Positions 35,871 through 45,249 of a stretch of 64,000 bases of DNA are shown here, one piece after another. The stretch comes from Tenacibaculum ovolyticum DSM 18103. GTDB lineage: Bacteria > Bacteroidota > Bacteroidia > Flavobacteriales > Flavobacteriaceae. How positions within the stretch are numbered: position 1 is the first letter of the stretch; each line of letters begins with the position of its first letter. Position numbers and translations under genes: made by a program. Location: assembly GCF_000430545.1 (NCBI RefSeq), contig NZ_KE387166.1, positions 124,001 to 188,000 of the forward strand, given 5' to 3'. Below the pieces are notes generated by a model. The model had not been told where the DNA came from and ran no database searches. It saw only the letters and a list, made by a program, of their open reading frames with translations.

Positions 35871-35873
35871 AAT

Positions 35874-38123
35874 TTAAAAGAAATATGTTACACTTAATTT
35901 TGTTAAAAAAGGAGTACCTGGTGTAAAATGAATATCGTCAACAGGTTGTGGTTCTCCTTGTAGTTGCGATGAATCATAAAACACCGCTTCTCTCCATGCG
36001 GTATCAAAAAGGTTTTCGATTGATAAACCTATTTGATATTTTGGTTTTGTATAGTTGATAACTAAATCGGTAATAAAATAATTTTGAGCAGTTACAGATT
36101 CATCTTCAATTAAAGGACGTTCACCTAAATAACGATAACGTAATGAAGTATTAATTCCGTTTTGTAAGCGTAAAGTAGCCCCACCAGTTGAGGTAAAACG
36201 AGGTGCGCTCGGAATTTTGTTATCACTTTTTGGAGCATCTAATAAGGTTCCGAAACTATAATTTAAATCGGTATCTAACCATAAATAGGGTAGTGGTTGG
36301 TATCTAAAAGAAGCCTCGCTACCAATTCGTCTTGATCTTCCTTTATTTTCAAATTCAAAACCATCAGGGCTAAAAACAAATTCAGCATCACTCTGTAAAT
36401 AAAAACCAGCAAGATTACCAACAAAGTTTTTCCCAATTTTAAATTCGGTACCAATATCATATCCAACAGCTTTTGGTAAAGGATTAATATCTTTATTTTT
36501 TACAGCTGCATTTGCGTAGTTTGAGTGAAACCCAGTACTCGCTTTCGCATAAAATTGAATGTTTTTAGTAGCATCGTAAAACAAACTAAATTTCGGACTT
36601 ATTCTTAAAGCAGTCCTATTTCCTTCACTAGGTATTGGTACCAATTCGGTTACATTAAAATTAAAATAATCGGCTCTAATACCCGCTAAAGCAGTTAGTT
36701 TATTGGTTATTTGAATTCGTTCTTTTAAAAATAAAGCAACATTTGTTTCCTTAATATCAAACTCATTTATAGGAGTTGCTAAGGTGCGTCCAATAGCATT
36801 ATTTAAACCAATATTGTTATTATTGTGTTCAACTGACCAACCAAAAGTGGTGGTGCTATTAGGTATTTGTAGTATGTTTTTTATTGAAATGTTACCTTTA
36901 TACGTATATGTTTTACGATCTTCCTGTTGGTGAATCATATCACCATTAATAGGATTATTTTGATAAAAAGAAAAATTAGAAAATAAGTTGTATTTGTTAG
37001 AAACATAATACAATTGATTGGTAAGTTGAGTGCTCTCTGAAATGCGAGAACTTAATTGTACATTAAAATGAATTCTTTTAGTATCACCACCTTCCTTATC
37101 ATCAATAGCACCAAACCTATTTATAAGTCCGCTTTTAACAGCGCGAAGTGGTATTTGTCCAGAAGCATTCCAATCACTATGAAAAGTAGAAATTGACGTT
37201 TTTAGTTTATGTTTATTAGAAAGCGCAACCGTATATTTTGCAAAAGTATTTAGCCTTCTAAGATTTTGATTACTTTCAAAAAAACTATTATTAAAGGTTC
37301 CTTCAATAGCTATGTAAGCACTTTCTTTATTTTTAGATAAAAAATTATTCTTGTCTATAAGCGATACCATTGCTAAAGCTCTTACAAAGTCGTACTGACC
37401 GTATTCTAATTTAACAGTATTGCGATGCAATGTTTCTTTTGATGTGAATTTGGCAGCACCAGAAACCGCAAAGTTACCTAATGAAGTTTCATGCGGACCT
37501 TTATAATAATCAGCCGTTTGAACAGTTTCAGGAATTAAAAAATGCAAATCGGCATATCCTTGTCCGTGTGCATGAGAACTTAAATTAATACCAATATCAT
37601 CTACCAAAACAGCAAAATCAGTTCCGTGGTCATTATCAAAACCTCTAAGAAATATTTGTTCTGCTTTTCCACCACCAGCATGTTGTGCAATAAATAAACC
37701 AGGCACTGTTTTTAAAAAATCGTGTGCACTGTTTATAGGTCTTAATTGTAAAGATATTTTAGAAACTTTTTGAACGCCTAATTTTTTATCATTTTTAGAA
37801 TTTATTACAATTTCAGAAAGTGTTGTAAATTGTTTTTCTAAAGTAATATTTAAATTAGGGGTGTTTTTTTTAACTATAATTGTTTTAGGTAGGTAGCCTT
37901 GTAAATAAAAAGTTAGTCTTACAGGTAATTTATCTGGTGTTATAGAAAAATCACCATTTTCATTGGTTGTTTGTTTAATAGTTTTGTTCGCTGTTACGCG
38001 TACATTTGAAATTGTTAACTGAGTTTCGTTATCAGTTACTTTACCTTTAATTGTGGTGTTTTGTGCGAATATGGATAGTGAAAAACACATGATCCATAGA
38101 CTGCATAAAATCAATTTTTGCAT
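35874..38123 (-). CDS. TonB-dependent receptor, probably for corrinoids
   Basis: A signal peptide (to about residue 20) is followed by a carboxypeptidase-like regulatory domain (22-95), a plug domain (about 115-225, with RGFDNDHGTDFAVLVDDIG) and a long beta-barrel ending in the usual Phe. Length (749) is normal. It is the first gene after riboswitch 1 and leads the ring-synthesis operon, so uptake of B12 or precursors in BtuB style is likely. The ligand cannot be read from sequence. Confidence 0.85.
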   Translation of the reverse strand: MQKLILCSLWIMCFSLSIFAQNTTIKGKVTDNETQLTISNVRVTANKTIKQTTNENGDFSITPDKLPVRLTFYLQGYLPKTIIVKKNTPNLNITLEKQFTTLSEIVINSKNDKKLGVQKVSKISLQLRPINSAHDFLKTVPGLFIAQHAGGGKAEQIFLRGFDNDHGTDFAVLVDDIGINLSSHAHGQGYADLHFLIPETVQTADYYKGPHETSLGNFAVSGAAKFTSKETLHRNTVKLEYGQYDFVRALAMVSLIDKNNFLSKNKESAYIAIEGTFNNSFFESNQNLRRLNTFAKYTVALSNKHKLKTSISTFHSDWNASGQIPLRAVKSGLINRFGAIDDKEGGDTKRIHFNVQLSSRISESTQLTNQLYYVSNKYNLFSNFSFYQNNPINGDMIHQQEDRKTYTYKGNISIKNILQIPNSTTTFGWSVEHNNNNIGLNNAIGRTLATPINEFDIKETNVALFLKERIQITNKLTALAGIRADYFNFNVTELVPIPSEGNRTALRISPKFSLFYDATKNIQFYAKASTGFHSNYANAAVKNKDINPLPKAVGYDIGTEFKIGKNFVGNLAGFYLQSDAEFVFSPDGFEFENKGRSRRIGSEASFRYQPLPYLWLDTDLNYSFGTLLDAPKSDNKIPSAPRFTSTGGATLRLQNGINTSLRYRYLGERPLIEDESVTAQNYFITDLVINYTKPKYQIGLSIENLFDTAWREAVFYDSSQLQGEPQPVDDIHFTPGTPFLTKLSVTYFF

Positions 38124-38222
38124 TTAAAAATGAAATTAAGCAGGCAAGGGAAGAAAAGTATGAAAAGCCATAATTTTCTAACTCTTTACCCGAGAGTTAC
38201 TATTATAAATTATTGTAATATT

Positions 38223-38361
38223 GGCAGGTCTCCTGACTTAGCTTAGCTTTCATTTACCTTCCCATAGTAATTACTACAGTGGTTTTTATTAATGAAGCCT
38301 TTTACAAGCTTTACAGTTGCGGGAACAGCTTTGGATTTACACCAAATTCCCTTTTAATTCT
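38223..38361 (-). promoter_or_regulatory. Cobalamin riboswitch 1
   Basis: Read on the minus strand, the core blocks appear in order: AAAAGGGAA with GGTGTAAATCC, CTGTTCCCGCAACTGTA, the B12-box-like ACCACTGT, ATGGGAAGG and the closing AAGTCAGGAGACCTGCC. It sits 100 bases ahead of the receptor gene. A small AACTCT/AGAGTT hairpin (38180-38198) lies between, without a strong T-run, so translational control is more likely than termination. High adenosyl- or methyl-cobalamin should switch the operon off. Confidence 0.95.
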
Positions 38362-38406
38362 ATAATTCTAAATTTTACTAAAGAAATAAGAAACCATATA
38401 ACGACA

Positions 38407-38414
38407 CAAATGTA
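38407..38414 (-). promoter_or_regulatory. Promoter -7 element for riboswitch 1
   Basis: The minus strand reads TACATTTG, an exact TAnnTTTG match, about 45 bases upstream of the riboswitch core. The -33 TTTG is weak (a T-rich stretch only). Confidence 0.5.
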
Positions 38415-38715
38415 GATATAATTATTGGAATTAAAAGATGGTTTTTAAAATGAGTTTTTCTCTTGTATTTAGAGCATGTTTAGGTCGTGTTATTATAAAT
38501 GTTTTAATTGGAATACAATAAGTAATGTCTGATTGATCGCAGTTGAAACCTATTTTTTAAAGGTTAATAGTTCTCGAAACTTCGTTTGCTACTTTCAAGC
38601 AAACTGTCTTTTGATTTTCAGCAACGCTCGAACTGACAACAAGGGGTTTGTCACTCTGTTTAAAACCAGTTGCTTAATGATATGTGTTTAATTACTTACT
38701 GCTAAATACTTTAAT
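38415..38715. other. Gap between the PepSY gene and riboswitch 1
   Basis: No gene is seen. It holds a family Y repeat at 38524-38640; the rest is AT-rich without notable structure. Confidence 0.5.
38524..38640. repeat. Dispersed repeat, family Y, copy 3
   Basis: About 117 bases closely similar to 14534-14652, sharing TCGCAGTTGAAACCTATTTTT, ACTTCGTTTGCTACTTTCAA and the closing GCTCGAACTGACA. The end is also close to the family X closing sequence, so the families may share an origin. Confidence 0.55.
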
Positions 38716-40167
38716 CTATTTGTTTTTTAAATGTTTTCTAGTTTTTCGTTTTATAAATTTAATTCCCAAACCTGTAGCAGTAATACAAGTAATTGTTCCG
38801 CCTGTAAGTAAGAAAATCATGATAATATCCCATAACGGACGGTTTTTTGAAAGAAACGAAAAGTCTAAACTATGTAAACCATGGTACAACCACCTTTCTG
38901 TTCTGTTTTTCGGAGCAGATTTAAGGAGTACTGTATTGGTTTTCGGATTAATATAATAGTAGTTGCTCTTATTGGTAATAATTTTAATAACAGGCAATGT
39001 TTTTATATTTTTCCGATCATAATAATAGGCATCATAGTCGTTAAGTACTATTAATTCCGTTACTTTTTCTTTGGTATTAAAACTGTTTATTTTAGCAATG
39101 TATTGTTCGTTTGATGCATTATAATTGATCGAAGTAATACAATGATTTTCAACAGTATCTTGATTGAATTTTTCAATAAAGATATTATCATTAAATAAAG
39201 AAAAATGGATCTCTTTAAATTTTGATTTAGAGGCTAGCTCTTTAAAATTAGTAAAATCTTTATCTGTAATACTTTTTAGCGTAAAGTTTTGCCCTTGCCA
39301 AATACTTTTATCCTGTTGGTTTAAAGAAGAGCTAGGCACCCAATTAAAAGGAGTCATACTCATAAAACCACTAAATACCCAGGTGCAAATAAACAAGCCA
39401 AAACCTAAACCAAAATAATAATGCAGGTTATACCATTTATTTTTAAACCTTTTAAAATTTGCTTTGGGTTTCTTTTTATAGCGTATTAACCCTGTAACAA
39501 TTCCGGTAAGCGTCATTAGTAAACCTAATGCGGCCAACCATAAAATAAGTTGTTGCCAAAAATAACTATGTATACGTATATCTTTAAAATAAAGCCAATG
39601 CGGTATGGCACCAACCCAAGCCCAAAAACGATCACCAGAAGTTGTAATATTTAAAACCTCACCAGTAAGAGAAGATACATGCACCCATGTATTTTCTCGG
39701 TTTGTAAACTTTACTTTATAAACGGGTAAATGTTTAATAAATTTAGGTCTAGGAATCCATTGGTCTACTTCGTTAAGAACCTTTACAGTTGCTACATACT
39801 TTAAATCGGTTGCATTTTTTGCAATGCCTAACGCTTTATTTTTAGTAAGATTTATAGGGTCTCCATTCTTCGCATACCTCGAAATAACTTTACCCGAAGC
39901 AGTTTCTACATGATAAACAATATTGTTAAGAATACTATTAATTCTTAGTTTGTGTATCGTTTTTATAGTGTCTTGCTTATATACAGCAGCAGGAGGTAGT
40001 ATTTGTTTAGTACTTAAGCTTGTTTCTTTTTTACGCTGTATTTTTTCTTCTTTACCCAAAAAAGGAAAACTTTTATACATCATTACAAACCCTGAAAGAA
40101 ACCAAACAAGGAATAGCATAAAAAATAAAGTGCCTAAGTAATGATGTATAGCTATAAGTTTTTTCAA
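38716..40167 (-). CDS. PepSY-associated transmembrane protein
   Basis: The 483 residues contain four membrane helices: near 12-34, about 190-215, about 235-260 and about 445-465. The regions between have the PepSY-type layout, with conserved HxWLYF and HYYFGLGFGLF segments that carry His residues suited to haem or metal. Such proteins serve in iron uptake as inner-membrane reductases for siderophore complexes (PiuB-like). Here it follows a TonB receptor after six bases under a B12 riboswitch, suggesting reduction of a cobalt complex or corrinoid. The call is by family features; ligand is inference. Confidence 0.8.
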   Translation of the reverse strand: MKKLIAIHHYLGTLFFMLFLVWFLSGFVMMYKSFPFLGKEEKIQRKKETSLSTKQILPPAAVYKQDTIKTIHKLRINSILNNIVYHVETASGKVISRYAKNGDPINLTKNKALGIAKNATDLKYVATVKVLNEVDQWIPRPKFIKHLPVYKVKFTNRENTWVHVSSLTGEVLNITTSGDRFWAWVGAIPHWLYFKDIRIHSYFWQQLILWLAALGLLMTLTGIVTGLIRYKKKPKANFKRFKNKWYNLHYYFGLGFGLFICTWVFSGFMSMTPFNWVPSSSLNQQDKSIWQGQNFTLKSITDKDFTNFKELASKSKFKEIHFSLFNDNIFIEKFNQDTVENHCITSINYNASNEQYIAKINSFNTKEKVTELIVLNDYDAYYYDRKNIKTLPVIKIITNKSNYYYINPKTNTVLLKSAPKNRTERWLYHGLHSLDFSFLSKNRPLWDIIMIFLLTGGTITCITATGLGIKFIKRKTRKHLKNK

Positions 40168-40173
40168 GGGGAC

Positions 40174-42465
40174 TTAAAATTTATAACTTACGTTTACTTT
40201 AAAGTTTCTCTCAGCACCAGGGAAGAACTGATAATCATAAATAGCATCAGTAAAATATAATTTATTGGTAATGTTATTTATATTTAAACCTATTCGCACA
40301 TTATTTTTTTGATAATAAACAGCACCATCAAGTAATAAATATGAAGGCAATGTAAATGAGTTACTAGAATTCGTATAATTATTACTTGTATAATTACCAC
40401 CAATACCAAAACCTAAACCTTCTTTTAGCTCATAGTTTAGCCACATATTTGCCAAATGTTTTGGCGCAAAAGGTAGTGCATTACCTTCTTTTTTAGTTTG
40501 TGAATCGATTGCATCGTAAGCACGTATTTTAGCTTCAGTAAAAGCGTATCCAGCTTTTATATAGATGTTTTTTAGTGGAGTATATGTTAAATCAAACTCT
40601 ATTCCTTTAGAGTCAGCCTCTCCAATTTGGTGGTATTCATTAACCTTATTTCTTTCTACGATATTGTGTTTTAAAATATAAAAGCTCGATAAAGTAATGT
40701 TTAGTTTATTCAGTTTTTCATATTTAAGACCACCTTCTATTTGATATCCTTTTTCAGGATCAAAAATTTGACTACTTGGAGATATCGTTCTAGAAGGTTT
40801 AAAGTAGTTTGAGTATGATGAGAAAACACTAAAGTTTTTAAAAGGTTTATATACCAAACCAGCTCTATAACTAAATGCGGTTGAAGGAATTTTTGTTTTT
40901 TTACCTTCTTCAATTAAAACTCTATCTGCATTAATTTTATCGGTAGCATAGCTTCCTTCAAAAATATCATAACGAATACCAATTAAAACTTTAAGTTGAT
41001 TAGAAATGTCTGACCAGTTTTGCCAATAAAAACCACTGTTAAACTCATCTCTTATTTGCACTTTCTCATCAACAGTTTCTATATGTCCTTGATTTAGAAT
41101 CGGATTTATTACTGAAATAGTGGTTTTTGTACCTGGGCCAATTACACTTCCTCTAAATGATTTTCTATCTAAAAAAGTAATAGAATTACCAAAAATAGAT
41201 TTGTGCTTTATTTTTCCTGTCTTAAACTGGTAACTTACATCTAATTGATTCTGAATTGTATTGGTTGTATGGTTAAAGTAAAAAGGAAACCCTCTAGTTA
41301 TCGAATCTTTAGCAGCATTAAAAAATAACCATTCTGTAGATAGATAGTTTATATCATCATCAGACCACGATAAATTATTGCTTAATTTTACCTTATCATT
41401 AAATTTATGCTTGTATTTAATCTGTAAATCAAAACGTTTGTGCTTTAAATAATCTTGCGGATCGTTATACCTCGTTTTCGGATCCATTCCTGCAACAATA
41501 TCCCCATTATCATCAACCGGAATACCTGTATCGGTATCGTATACATCGTTATTCGTTTGAAAAGATAGTTCTAAGAAATCCTTTTCAGTAGGCGTATAAT
41601 TAAGCGTAAAAGAAGCATTGTTGGTATTTACACCATAATCTCTCCAACCGCTAGATTTAGTAAGCCCAAAATCGACTCTATATTTTAATTTTTCATTAAT
41701 TGACCCGCCCATACCAGCAGACATTTCATAAGTATCAAAAGAACCATAGGTAGCACTAAACTCTCCAGAAAAAGTATCGGTTGGTTTTTTTCGTACTATA
41801 TTTATAATACCACCCAAAGCAGAGTGTCCAAACATAACACCAGCAGGACCTTTAAGTACTTCAATGTGGCTAACATTTGCTAAGTTGGTACTAGGCGCAC
41901 TTGTTGAAAGGTTATGACGCTCGTCTCTTACACCGTCGTTTAATAATACAAAATTATTAAAACCTCTAATTCTAAATGTTTGAAAACCACCATACCTGTT
42001 TATCGGTCTAACCCCAGTAGCACTTTTAACCGCACTCCCTAAATCATTAGAATTTCTAAGTTTAATTAATTTAGAACTTACATTATTTGTTGTTAACGGA
42101 GCGTCTAAGTTTTTTATTTGAAGCTTATTTAATGCAGTACTTTTTTTTCTTTTAGAAGAAATAGTTACATCTTTTAGTTCAAAAGATGTTGGCTGTAAAT
42201 AAACCACTGCTGGCATGTTTTTAAACAATAGGTTTACTGATTTATAACCTATGTATGAAATGTTAATTTTATCGTTCGGCTTTCCTGTAATTTTAAAAAA
42301 ACCGTTTGTATTTGAGGTTGTTCCTTTTTTAGAATTTTTATTTAGGATAGATGAAAACTGAATAGGGTGATTGTTTTGTTTATTTAAAAGTTGAACAGAT
42401 TTTGTTTTCTGCGCAATCAATAAACTGGTAGTAAGTAAAAAAAAGAATACTAATTTTAATTTCAT
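40174..42465 (-). CDS. TonB-dependent receptor, siderophore-receptor type
   Basis: Signal peptide (1-18), CarboxypepD-like domain (about 20-95), plug (about 115-225: IRGFNNFVLLNDGVRDE, VLKGPAGVMFGHSALGGIIN) and barrel to the C-terminal Phe. The plug and barrel start match FhuA/FecA/FhuE-type ferric-siderophore receptors rather than BtuB. It is preceded by riboswitch 2, so it is B12-regulated, not Fur-regulated as far as visible. A siderophore-like cobalt chelate or corrinoid may be the cargo. It heads a two-gene unit with the PepSY protein. Confidence 0.87.
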   Translation of the reverse strand: MKLKLVFFFLLTTSLLIAQKTKSVQLLNKQNNHPIQFSSILNKNSKKGTTSNTNGFFKITGKPNDKINISYIGYKSVNLLFKNMPAVVYLQPTSFELKDVTISSKRKKSTALNKLQIKNLDAPLTTNNVSSKLIKLRNSNDLGSAVKSATGVRPINRYGGFQTFRIRGFNNFVLLNDGVRDERHNLSTSAPSTNLANVSHIEVLKGPAGVMFGHSALGGIINIVRKKPTDTFSGEFSATYGSFDTYEMSAGMGGSINEKLKYRVDFGLTKSSGWRDYGVNTNNASFTLNYTPTEKDFLELSFQTNNDVYDTDTGIPVDDNGDIVAGMDPKTRYNDPQDYLKHKRFDLQIKYKHKFNDKVKLSNNLSWSDDDINYLSTEWLFFNAAKDSITRGFPFYFNHTTNTIQNQLDVSYQFKTGKIKHKSIFGNSITFLDRKSFRGSVIGPGTKTTISVINPILNQGHIETVDEKVQIRDEFNSGFYWQNWSDISNQLKVLIGIRYDIFEGSYATDKINADRVLIEEGKKTKIPSTAFSYRAGLVYKPFKNFSVFSSYSNYFKPSRTISPSSQIFDPEKGYQIEGGLKYEKLNKLNITLSSFYILKHNIVERNKVNEYHQIGEADSKGIEFDLTYTPLKNIYIKAGYAFTEAKIRAYDAIDSQTKKEGNALPFAPKHLANMWLNYELKEGLGFGIGGNYTSNNYTNSSNSFTLPSYLLLDGAVYYQKNNVRIGLNINNITNKLYFTDAIYDYQFFPGAERNFKVNVSYKF

Positions 42466-42575
42466 TGTGTTTCATTTGTTCCGAAATTAAAATATAAGAG
42501 TAAGAAGCCTATAAAAATAGGCCATCGAACACGTTAACTTTTATTCCCGAAAGTTTAAATTATGTTTTTGATTTA

Positions 42576-42708
42576 GGCAGGTCTCCTGACTTAGCTTAGC
42601 GTTCATTTACCTTCCCATAGTTTAACTACAGTGGTTTTATTAATGAAGCCTTTAATAAGCTTTACAGTTGCGGGAACAGTTTTGGATTTACACCAAATTC
42701 CCTTTTAA
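42576..42708 (-). promoter_or_regulatory. Cobalamin riboswitch 2
   Basis: On the minus strand: AAAAGGGAA, GGTGTAAATCC, CTGTTCCCGCAACTGTA, a CCACTGT box, ATGGGAAGG and AAGTCAGGAGACCTGCC at the end. It is closely similar to riboswitch 1, so the two are likely recent duplicates. It lies about 110 bases ahead of the siderophore-type receptor gene, with no strong terminator between. Confidence 0.95.
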
Positions 42709-42789
42709 TTCTTATGCTAAATGTTATATCCGAATAGGTATTACAAAAGCATAAAAAACCAAAAATCGGGGCGAATATATAGTATTTTA

Positions 42790-43317
42790 TTATACGATAG
42801 TTTCTAAAATAAGTTTTTTTCTTATGGTAACAGAAGTTTTGGGCAGCATAATAATTTCGAATCCTTTTTTGGTATACTGTGCTAGTAGCGCTTTCTCTAG
42901 GGTTAAACAATACTCAAATTCTTGTAATCTTTGAGCGTCTTTACAGTAAATATCAAACCAAGTAGGGGCAAAAAAAACTTTTTTATGATACACCTCTTTA
43001 TAAGGGAATTCTTGTAAATACTTAGGTGTTGGTTTGTTTGCTACCGTTAAATAGGCTTCTAAATCTAATAAAGAGCGATCACAAACTTGAGTACTTACAT
43101 TTAATAACTCTTTACTCGTTAGTTTAAAAACTAACTCAGTAAAACGATTAATATCCTCCCAAGGCATTCCGTTGCTATTATTTTCTTGCTCATTAATAAT
43201 TACCCTTCTAGAAACTTCATCCATACAAGGAATTGTATCTTTTAAAAGATTTATTAAAGTCGTTTTACCAGTACCAGGTGCACCCGTAATTATATATTTT
43301 TTAGGTTGGTTATGCAT
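42790..43317 (-). CDS. AAA_28-type P-loop NTPase in the B12 cluster
   Basis: The 175 residues start KKYIITGAPGTGKTTLINLL, a Walker A loop, and have CDRSLLDLEAYL, typical of small AAA_28/kinase-like P-loop proteins. No membrane or signal segment. It overlaps the cbiB start by eight bases, so it belongs to the cbiP-cobD-cbiB transcript. The step carried out by CobU/CobP (adenosylcobinamide kinase) is otherwise missing from this region; this protein is not of that family, but could be a stand-in kinase or act on threonine. That is a guess from position. Confidence 0.7.
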   Translation of the reverse strand: MHNQPKKYIITGAPGTGKTTLINLLKDTIPCMDEVSRRVIINEQENNSNGMPWEDINRFTELVFKLTSKELLNVSTQVCDRSLLDLEAYLTVANKPTPKYLQEFPYKEVYHKKVFFAPTWFDIYCKDAQRLQEFEYCLTLEKALLAQYTKKGFEIIMLPKTSVTIRKKLILETIV

Positions 43318-44251
43318 AGTTAACTACTAATAGTAAACAAATGATGATAAAAGTAAACAATATACTAGCGGTATAATTAATGGTAGCCACTCTTTTAATT
43401 TCTGCGTGTTCAATTTTTCGAGTATTGTTGCCAATAAAAGGTTTGTCAACTAATTTACCATGATAATAATTAGGCCCTCCAAATTTACAGTTTAAAATAT
43501 AGGCTAAAGCAGCTTCAGGATACCCAGCATTAGGACTACTATGTTTTTTACCTTCCTTAATAACGAATGGAATACCGTTTATTTTAAATTGAACAACTAA
43601 CATTAACAAAGCCGTAATTCTTGATGGTATATAATTAACAACATCGTCGAGCTTTGCTGCAAATCGACCAAATAATAAATATCGGTCGTTTTTATACCCA
43701 ATCATAGAGTCGAAGGTGTTAATCATTTTATACGCCATGGCTCCAGGAACTCCTAAAATTAAAAAGTAAAATAACGGAGCAATAACCCCATCGCTTAAAT
43801 TTTCAGACATGGTTTCAAAAGTAGCCACTCTAATCTGTTGCTCGTTTAATTGATTGGTTTCACGACCAACAATCCACGATAAACGTTTACGACCCGCTGC
43901 TAAACCTTCATTTTTTAGCGTATTAAAAACAGCATAGCCTTCTTTTACCAATGTTTTGTTAGCTAGGCAGTAAAACAACATGATTACCGAAAAGATAATG
44001 GCACTAATTTTAAAATCATTTGCATGTAACCACTCTATAATTAAATAAGGTAGGGTAAAAGAAATGCTAACTAAAATGATGGTTAAAAGCGCGCCTTTTA
44101 AAAGTTTGTAATTATTTTTATTAAGCCATTTTTCACCCAAAGAAATACTATTACCAAATAGTATAATAAGGTGCGGTAGTTTTTTAGGATCTCCTAAAAG
44201 TAAATCCAACCCAAAAGCAATTACAAGTATGTAAATTGAGGTTAATTCCAT
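43310..44251 (-). CDS. cbiB: Adenosylcobinamide-phosphate synthase CbiB
   Basis: CbiB joins the aminopropanol-phosphate arm to adenosylcobyric acid at the membrane. The 313 residues have about five hydrophobic helices, FGLDLLLGDPKKLPH near the start, GRETNQLNEQQIRVATFETMSENLSDGV and SPNAGYPEAALAYIL in the middle and later, all typical. It overlaps cobD by ten bases and the P-loop gene by eight. Confidence 0.94.
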   Translation of the reverse strand: MELTSIYILVIAFGLDLLLGDPKKLPHLIILFGNSISLGEKWLNKNNYKLLKGALLTIILVSISFTLPYLIIEWLHANDFKISAIIFSVIMLFYCLANKTLVKEGYAVFNTLKNEGLAAGRKRLSWIVGRETNQLNEQQIRVATFETMSENLSDGVIAPLFYFLILGVPGAMAYKMINTFDSMIGYKNDRYLLFGRFAAKLDDVVNYIPSRITALLMLVVQFKINGIPFVIKEGKKHSSPNAGYPEAALAYILNCKFGGPNYYHGKLVDKPFIGNNTRKIEHAEIKRVATINYTASILFTFIIICLLLVVNYA

Positions 44252-45249
44252 GCTTTTAAGGCTGTAATAAGTGTATTGTTCGCTTCTTTACTTTGTGTAG
44301 AAAGCCGAATGAATTCCCCTTCTAGATTATTAAAGTTTGTAGCGTCTCTAATCAAAATTTGATGCTTTTCTATTAAATATTCTTTTAATTCTTTTGCTGA
44401 TGCATGTAGCAATTCAACTAAAAAATAAGAGGTATTGCTTTCACAAATTTTTATCCCTTTTAATTGGGCAAGCTCTTTCTTAAAGGTCGTCGTTTCTTCT
44501 AATAATAAAGAAGCGTTAAATTGAAGTGTTTCGTAATTATTAAAAATAAATTCACCTGCTTTTATGGCTAATAAATTAACACTCCAAGGCATTTTTAGCT
44601 GTAAAAGCGCTGTTATGTTTTTTGAATTTGTAACAATATAGCCCAAGCGCAATCCAGGAATTGTGAATGTTTTAGTTAATGAGCGAACAACAATTAAATT
44701 TTTATAAGTATTCGTTAATGCGGTAACTGATGTTAAGTTGTTGGTAAACTCTATATAAGCTTCATCAATAACAAAAGTGGTGGTTGGTTTTTGTTTAAAA
44801 AGAAGTTCCAGTTCCTTTTTAGAAAAAATACGACCAGTGGGGTTGTTAGGGTTGCATATAAACAGTAGATCTGCGTTGGTGTTTTTTATTCCATCGCTAG
44901 AAATCAATTCATATTCTAACTTAAAAATTTTACAAGCATCTTCATATTCCGAAAAAGTGGGTGCTACAATAGCTGCTTTTTTAGCTGAAAATAATTGTGC
45001 TATTAAATAAAAGGCCTCTGTTGCTCCGTTGGTAAACAAAAACTGATTGCTATGAAGCTGAAATTTTTTAGCCGCCAATTCATTCAGTTCATTGGCAGTA
45101 GGCGAGGGATAGCTTTCAATTTTTGTAACGTTCCTCGAAATTTCATCGAGTAACGGTTTTGGGCATCCCTTATAATATACGTTAGAGCTAAAGTTGTGTT
45201 TAATTTTTCCCTCCACTAAATGAAGATCATCACCATGTCCGTTTAACAT
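44242..45249 (-). CDS. cobD: Threonine-phosphate decarboxylase CobD
   Basis: A PLP enzyme of the class-I aminotransferase fold (335 residues). CobD makes (R)-1-amino-2-propanol phosphate for CbiB. It has the NGATEAFYLIAQLF segment, NPNNPTGRIFSKKEL, the DEAYIEF acidic pair, and the PLP Lys in SLTKTFTIPGLRLGY. Histidinol-phosphate aminotransferase is the close relative and alternative, but the place between cbiP and cbiB with overlaps of seven and ten bases settles the call. Confidence 0.9.
   Translation of the reverse strand: MLNGHGDDLHLVEGKIKHNFSSNVYYKGCPKPLLDEISRNVTKIESYPSPTANELNELAAKKFQLHSNQFLFTNGATEAFYLIAQLFSAKKAAIVAPTFSEYEDACKIFKLEYELISSDGIKNTNADLLFICNPNNPTGRIFSKKELELLFKQKPTTTFVIDEAYIEFTNNLTSVTALTNTYKNLIVVRSLTKTFTIPGLRLGYIVTNSKNITALLQLKMPWSVNLLAIKAGEFIFNNYETLQFNASLLLEETTTFKKELAQLKGIKICESNTSYFLVELLHASAKELKEYLIEKHQILIRDATNFNNLEGEFIRLSTQSKEANNTLITALKAWN

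Noticed and set aside
38180..38198. Terminator for riboswitch 1
   Set aside because: The hairpin is short and lacks a T-run on the minus strand, so it is not called a terminator.
38684..38956. 90-residue plus-strand frame
   Set aside because: It is a shadow of the PepSY gene on the other strand.
42662..42910. 82-residue frame on the minus strand
   Set aside because: It overlaps riboswitch 2 and the P-loop gene in another frame.
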